From assembly GCA_002417905.1 (NCBI GenBank), contig DIDB01000156.1:1-9685 (forward strand): a DNA stretch of 9,685 nt, read 5' to 3'. A program made the translations under genes and the position numbers. The notes under the pieces are model-generated. The model saw only the letters and a list, made by a program, of their open reading frames with translations. It was not told the origin of the DNA and made no database searches. Shown one piece after another: positions 8,025 through 9,685 of this stretch (its first letter is position 1; every line of letters starts with the position of its first letter). This stretch comes from Pseudomonadaceae bacterium UBA5811. GTDB taxonomy: Bacteria > Pseudomonadota > Gammaproteobacteria > Pseudomonadales > Pseudomonadaceae.

Positions 8025-9685
8025 ATGGGCAGTCTGGCCAGCTGGCCGGTTACCCGCCTGCGGGGAGTGGGCGCTGCCCTGGCTGAAAAGCTGGCCAGAG
8101 TAGGGGTAGAAACGGTACAGGATATCCTGTTCCACCTGCCGCTGCGCTACCAGGACCGCACCCGGGTGACGCCAATCGGTGCCCTGCAGGCAGGCCAGGA
8201 TGCTGTGGTGGAAGGTGTGGTTGCCGCTGCGGATGTGGTGCAGGGCCGGCGGCGCAGCCTGCTGGTCCGGTTGCAGGATGGCACCGGGCTGCTAAGCCTG
8301 CGTTTTTACTACTTCAGCCCGGCCCAGAAGGAGGCCCTGAAGCGGGGCGTGCGCCTGCGCTGCTATGGCGAAATCCGCCCGGGTGCTTCCGGGCTGGAAA
8401 TCTACCATCCGGAGTGCCGCTTTCTGAAAGAAGACGAGCCGCCACCTGCGGAACAGAGCCTGACCCCCATCTATCCGGCTACTGAAGGCCTGAGCCAGCT
8501 GCGGTTGCGGGCGCTGGCCCATCAGGCCCTGGCCCTGCTGGATGGCACCTGCCTGCCGGAACTGCTGCCTGATGCGCTGGTCCGGCAGTATCAGCTGGCT
8601 CCCCTGGAGGCGGCGGTACGTTGCCTGCACCAGCCTCCACCAGATACCCGCTTGGCCCTTCTGGCTGACGGCGAGCACTGGGCCAGCCAGCGGCTGGCCT
8701 TTGAGGAGCTGCTGGCCCATCAGCTGTCCCTGCAGCGGCTGCGGGCCAGTATCCGGGCCCAACAGGCCCCGGTATTGCCGGCATCACGGCAGCTGGCTTC
8801 CCGCTTTCTGGCCGGCCTTGGTTTTGCGCCGACTGCTGCCCAGCGGCGGGTGGTGGCTGAAATTGCCGCTGATCTGGGCCAGCCGGCCCCCATGCTGCGG
8901 CTGCTTCAGGGCGATGTGGGCGCAGGCAAGACGCTGGTGGCCGCGCTGGCTGCCCTGCAGGCCCTGGAGGCTGGTTACCAGGTGGCGCTGATGGCACCAA
9001 CCGAAATTCTGGCCGGGCAGCACCATGCCAGTTTCAGCCACTGGTTTGAGCCCCTCGGGCTGGAGGTGGCCTGGCTGACCGGCCGGGTCAAGGGCAATGC
9101 CCGCCAGCGCACTCTGGCACAGATCGCCGGAGGCTGTCCCATGGTGGTGGGGACTCATGCCCTGTTCCAGGAGGACGTGCAGTTCCGCCATCTGGCGCTG
9201 GCCATCATTGATGAACAGCACCGGTTTGGCGTACAGCAGCGGCTGGCCCTGCGCCAGAAAGGCGTGCAGGGCCAGCTGTGCCCGCACCAGCTGATCATGA
9301 CGGCGACCCCGATTCCCCGCACCCTGGCGATGAGTGCCTATGCTGATCTGGATACCTCTGTTCTGGATGAACTGCCGCCGGGCCGGACTCCGGTCAATAC
9401 CCTGGCGGTGCCCGACAGCCGCCGGCCGGAGGTCGTGGACCGGGTCCGGGCGGCCTGCCGGGAGGGCCGCCAGGCCTACTGGGTCTGCACCCTGATCGAG
9501 GAGTCCGAGGAGCTGACCTGCCAGGCGGCCGAAACCACTTTTGCCGAACTGGCCGCCAGTCTTGGCGAGCTGCAGGTAGGTCTGGTGCATGGCCGGATGA
9601 AGGCCGCGGAAAAAGCGGATGTGATGGCCCGCTTCAAGCAGGGCGAGCTGCAATTGCTGGTGGCCACCACGGTCATTGAAGTGGG
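8025..9685 (+). CDS. recG: ATP-dependent DNA helicase RecG, N-terminal part
   Basis: This helicase remodels stalled forks and drives branch migration of Holliday junctions and R-loops. The reading frame is open from the ATG at 8025 to the window end (553 codons of about 690 expected). Residues 1 to about 145 are the wedge/OB-fold domain (RLRGVGAALAEKLARVGVET near the start, LRFYYF at 92-97). The helicase core shows FAPTAAQ (267-273), Walker A GDVGAGKT (296-303), APTEILA (324-330), Walker B DEQHRFG (396-402) and TATPIPRT (426-433). The second helicase domain is entered (VHGRMK, then VATTVIEVG at the edge). The gene lies two bases after oxyR with only a weak ribosome site, suggesting cotranscription and coupled translation. 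The missing part is due to the window border, not to a truncation. Confidence 0.97.
   Translation, partial: MGSLASWPVTRLRGVGAALAEKLARVGVETVQDILFHLPLRYQDRTRVTPIGALQAGQDAVVEGVVAAADVVQGRRRSLLVRLQDGTGLLSLRFYYFSPAQKEALKRGVRLRCYGEIRPGASGLEIYHPECRFLKEDEPPPAEQSLTPIYPATEGLSQLRLRALAHQALALLDGTCLPELLPDALVRQYQLAPLEAAVRCLHQPPPDTRLALLADGEHWASQRLAFEELLAHQLSLQRLRASIRAQQAPVLPASRQLASRFLAGLGFAPTAAQRRVVAEIAADLGQPAPMLRLLQGDVGAGKTLVAALAALQALEAGYQVALMAPTEILAGQHHASFSHWFEPLGLEVAWLTGRVKGNARQRTLAQIAGGCPMVVGTHALFQEDVQFRHLALAIIDEQHRFGVQQRLALRQKGVQGQLCPHQLIMTATPIPRTLAMSAYADLDTSVLDELPPGRTPVNTLAVPDSRRPEVVDRVRAACREGRQAYWVCTLIEESEELTCQAAETTFAELAASLGELQVGLVHGRMKAAEKADVMARFKQGELQLLVATTVIEV

Noticed and set aside
9685..9685. recG truncation
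   Set aside because: The frame is intact to the last base; the missing C-terminal part is an effect of the window border.

Overview
The window looks like the chromosome of a GC-rich, nitrogen-fixing gammaproteobacterium. The 2[4Fe-4S] ferredoxin resembles Pseudomonas and Allochromatium types, the oxyR-recG pair and the long ExbB point the same way, and NifH is very close to proteobacterial Mo-nitrogenase iron proteins. I cannot name the genus from sequence alone. Apart from the nifH promoter region the content is mostly housekeeping, and I see no mobile element, CRISPR array, tRNA or rRNA.

Left edge (1-963): the first 168 codons of nifH lie on the minus strand and leave the window to the left, where nifD and nifK would be expected. 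Upstream is an approximately 457-bp gene-free stretch. It holds an exact-looking sigma-54 promoter, an IHF-like site, an AT-rich block with a perfect inverted repeat, a NifA-site-like dyad and a cluster of GC-rich hairpins. This is the edge of a nif cluster against core genes.

Middle (964-4613): a KefB/KefC-type cation/proton antiporter (minus) is divergent from coaD (plus), which is followed by an Alvin-type ferredoxin gene. The ferredoxin gene overlaps, tail to tail, a minus-strand atypical SDR gene whose active-site Tyr/Lys pair is missing.

Right part (4614-9685): an exbB-exbD-tonB operon supplies proton-motive energy to outer-membrane receptors such as those for siderophores. It starts from a sigma-70-like promoter whose -10 lies inside a palindrome. 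A twin-palindrome hairpin then separates it from oxyR (peroxide sensor, both redox cysteines present) and recG (fork-remodelling helicase, cut by the window end), which are 2 bp apart and probably cotranscribed.

No clearly new system is present. The points most worth a second look are the architecture upstream of nifH, the palindromic candidate operators at kefC/coaD and exbB, and the SDR-like protein lacking its catalytic pair.
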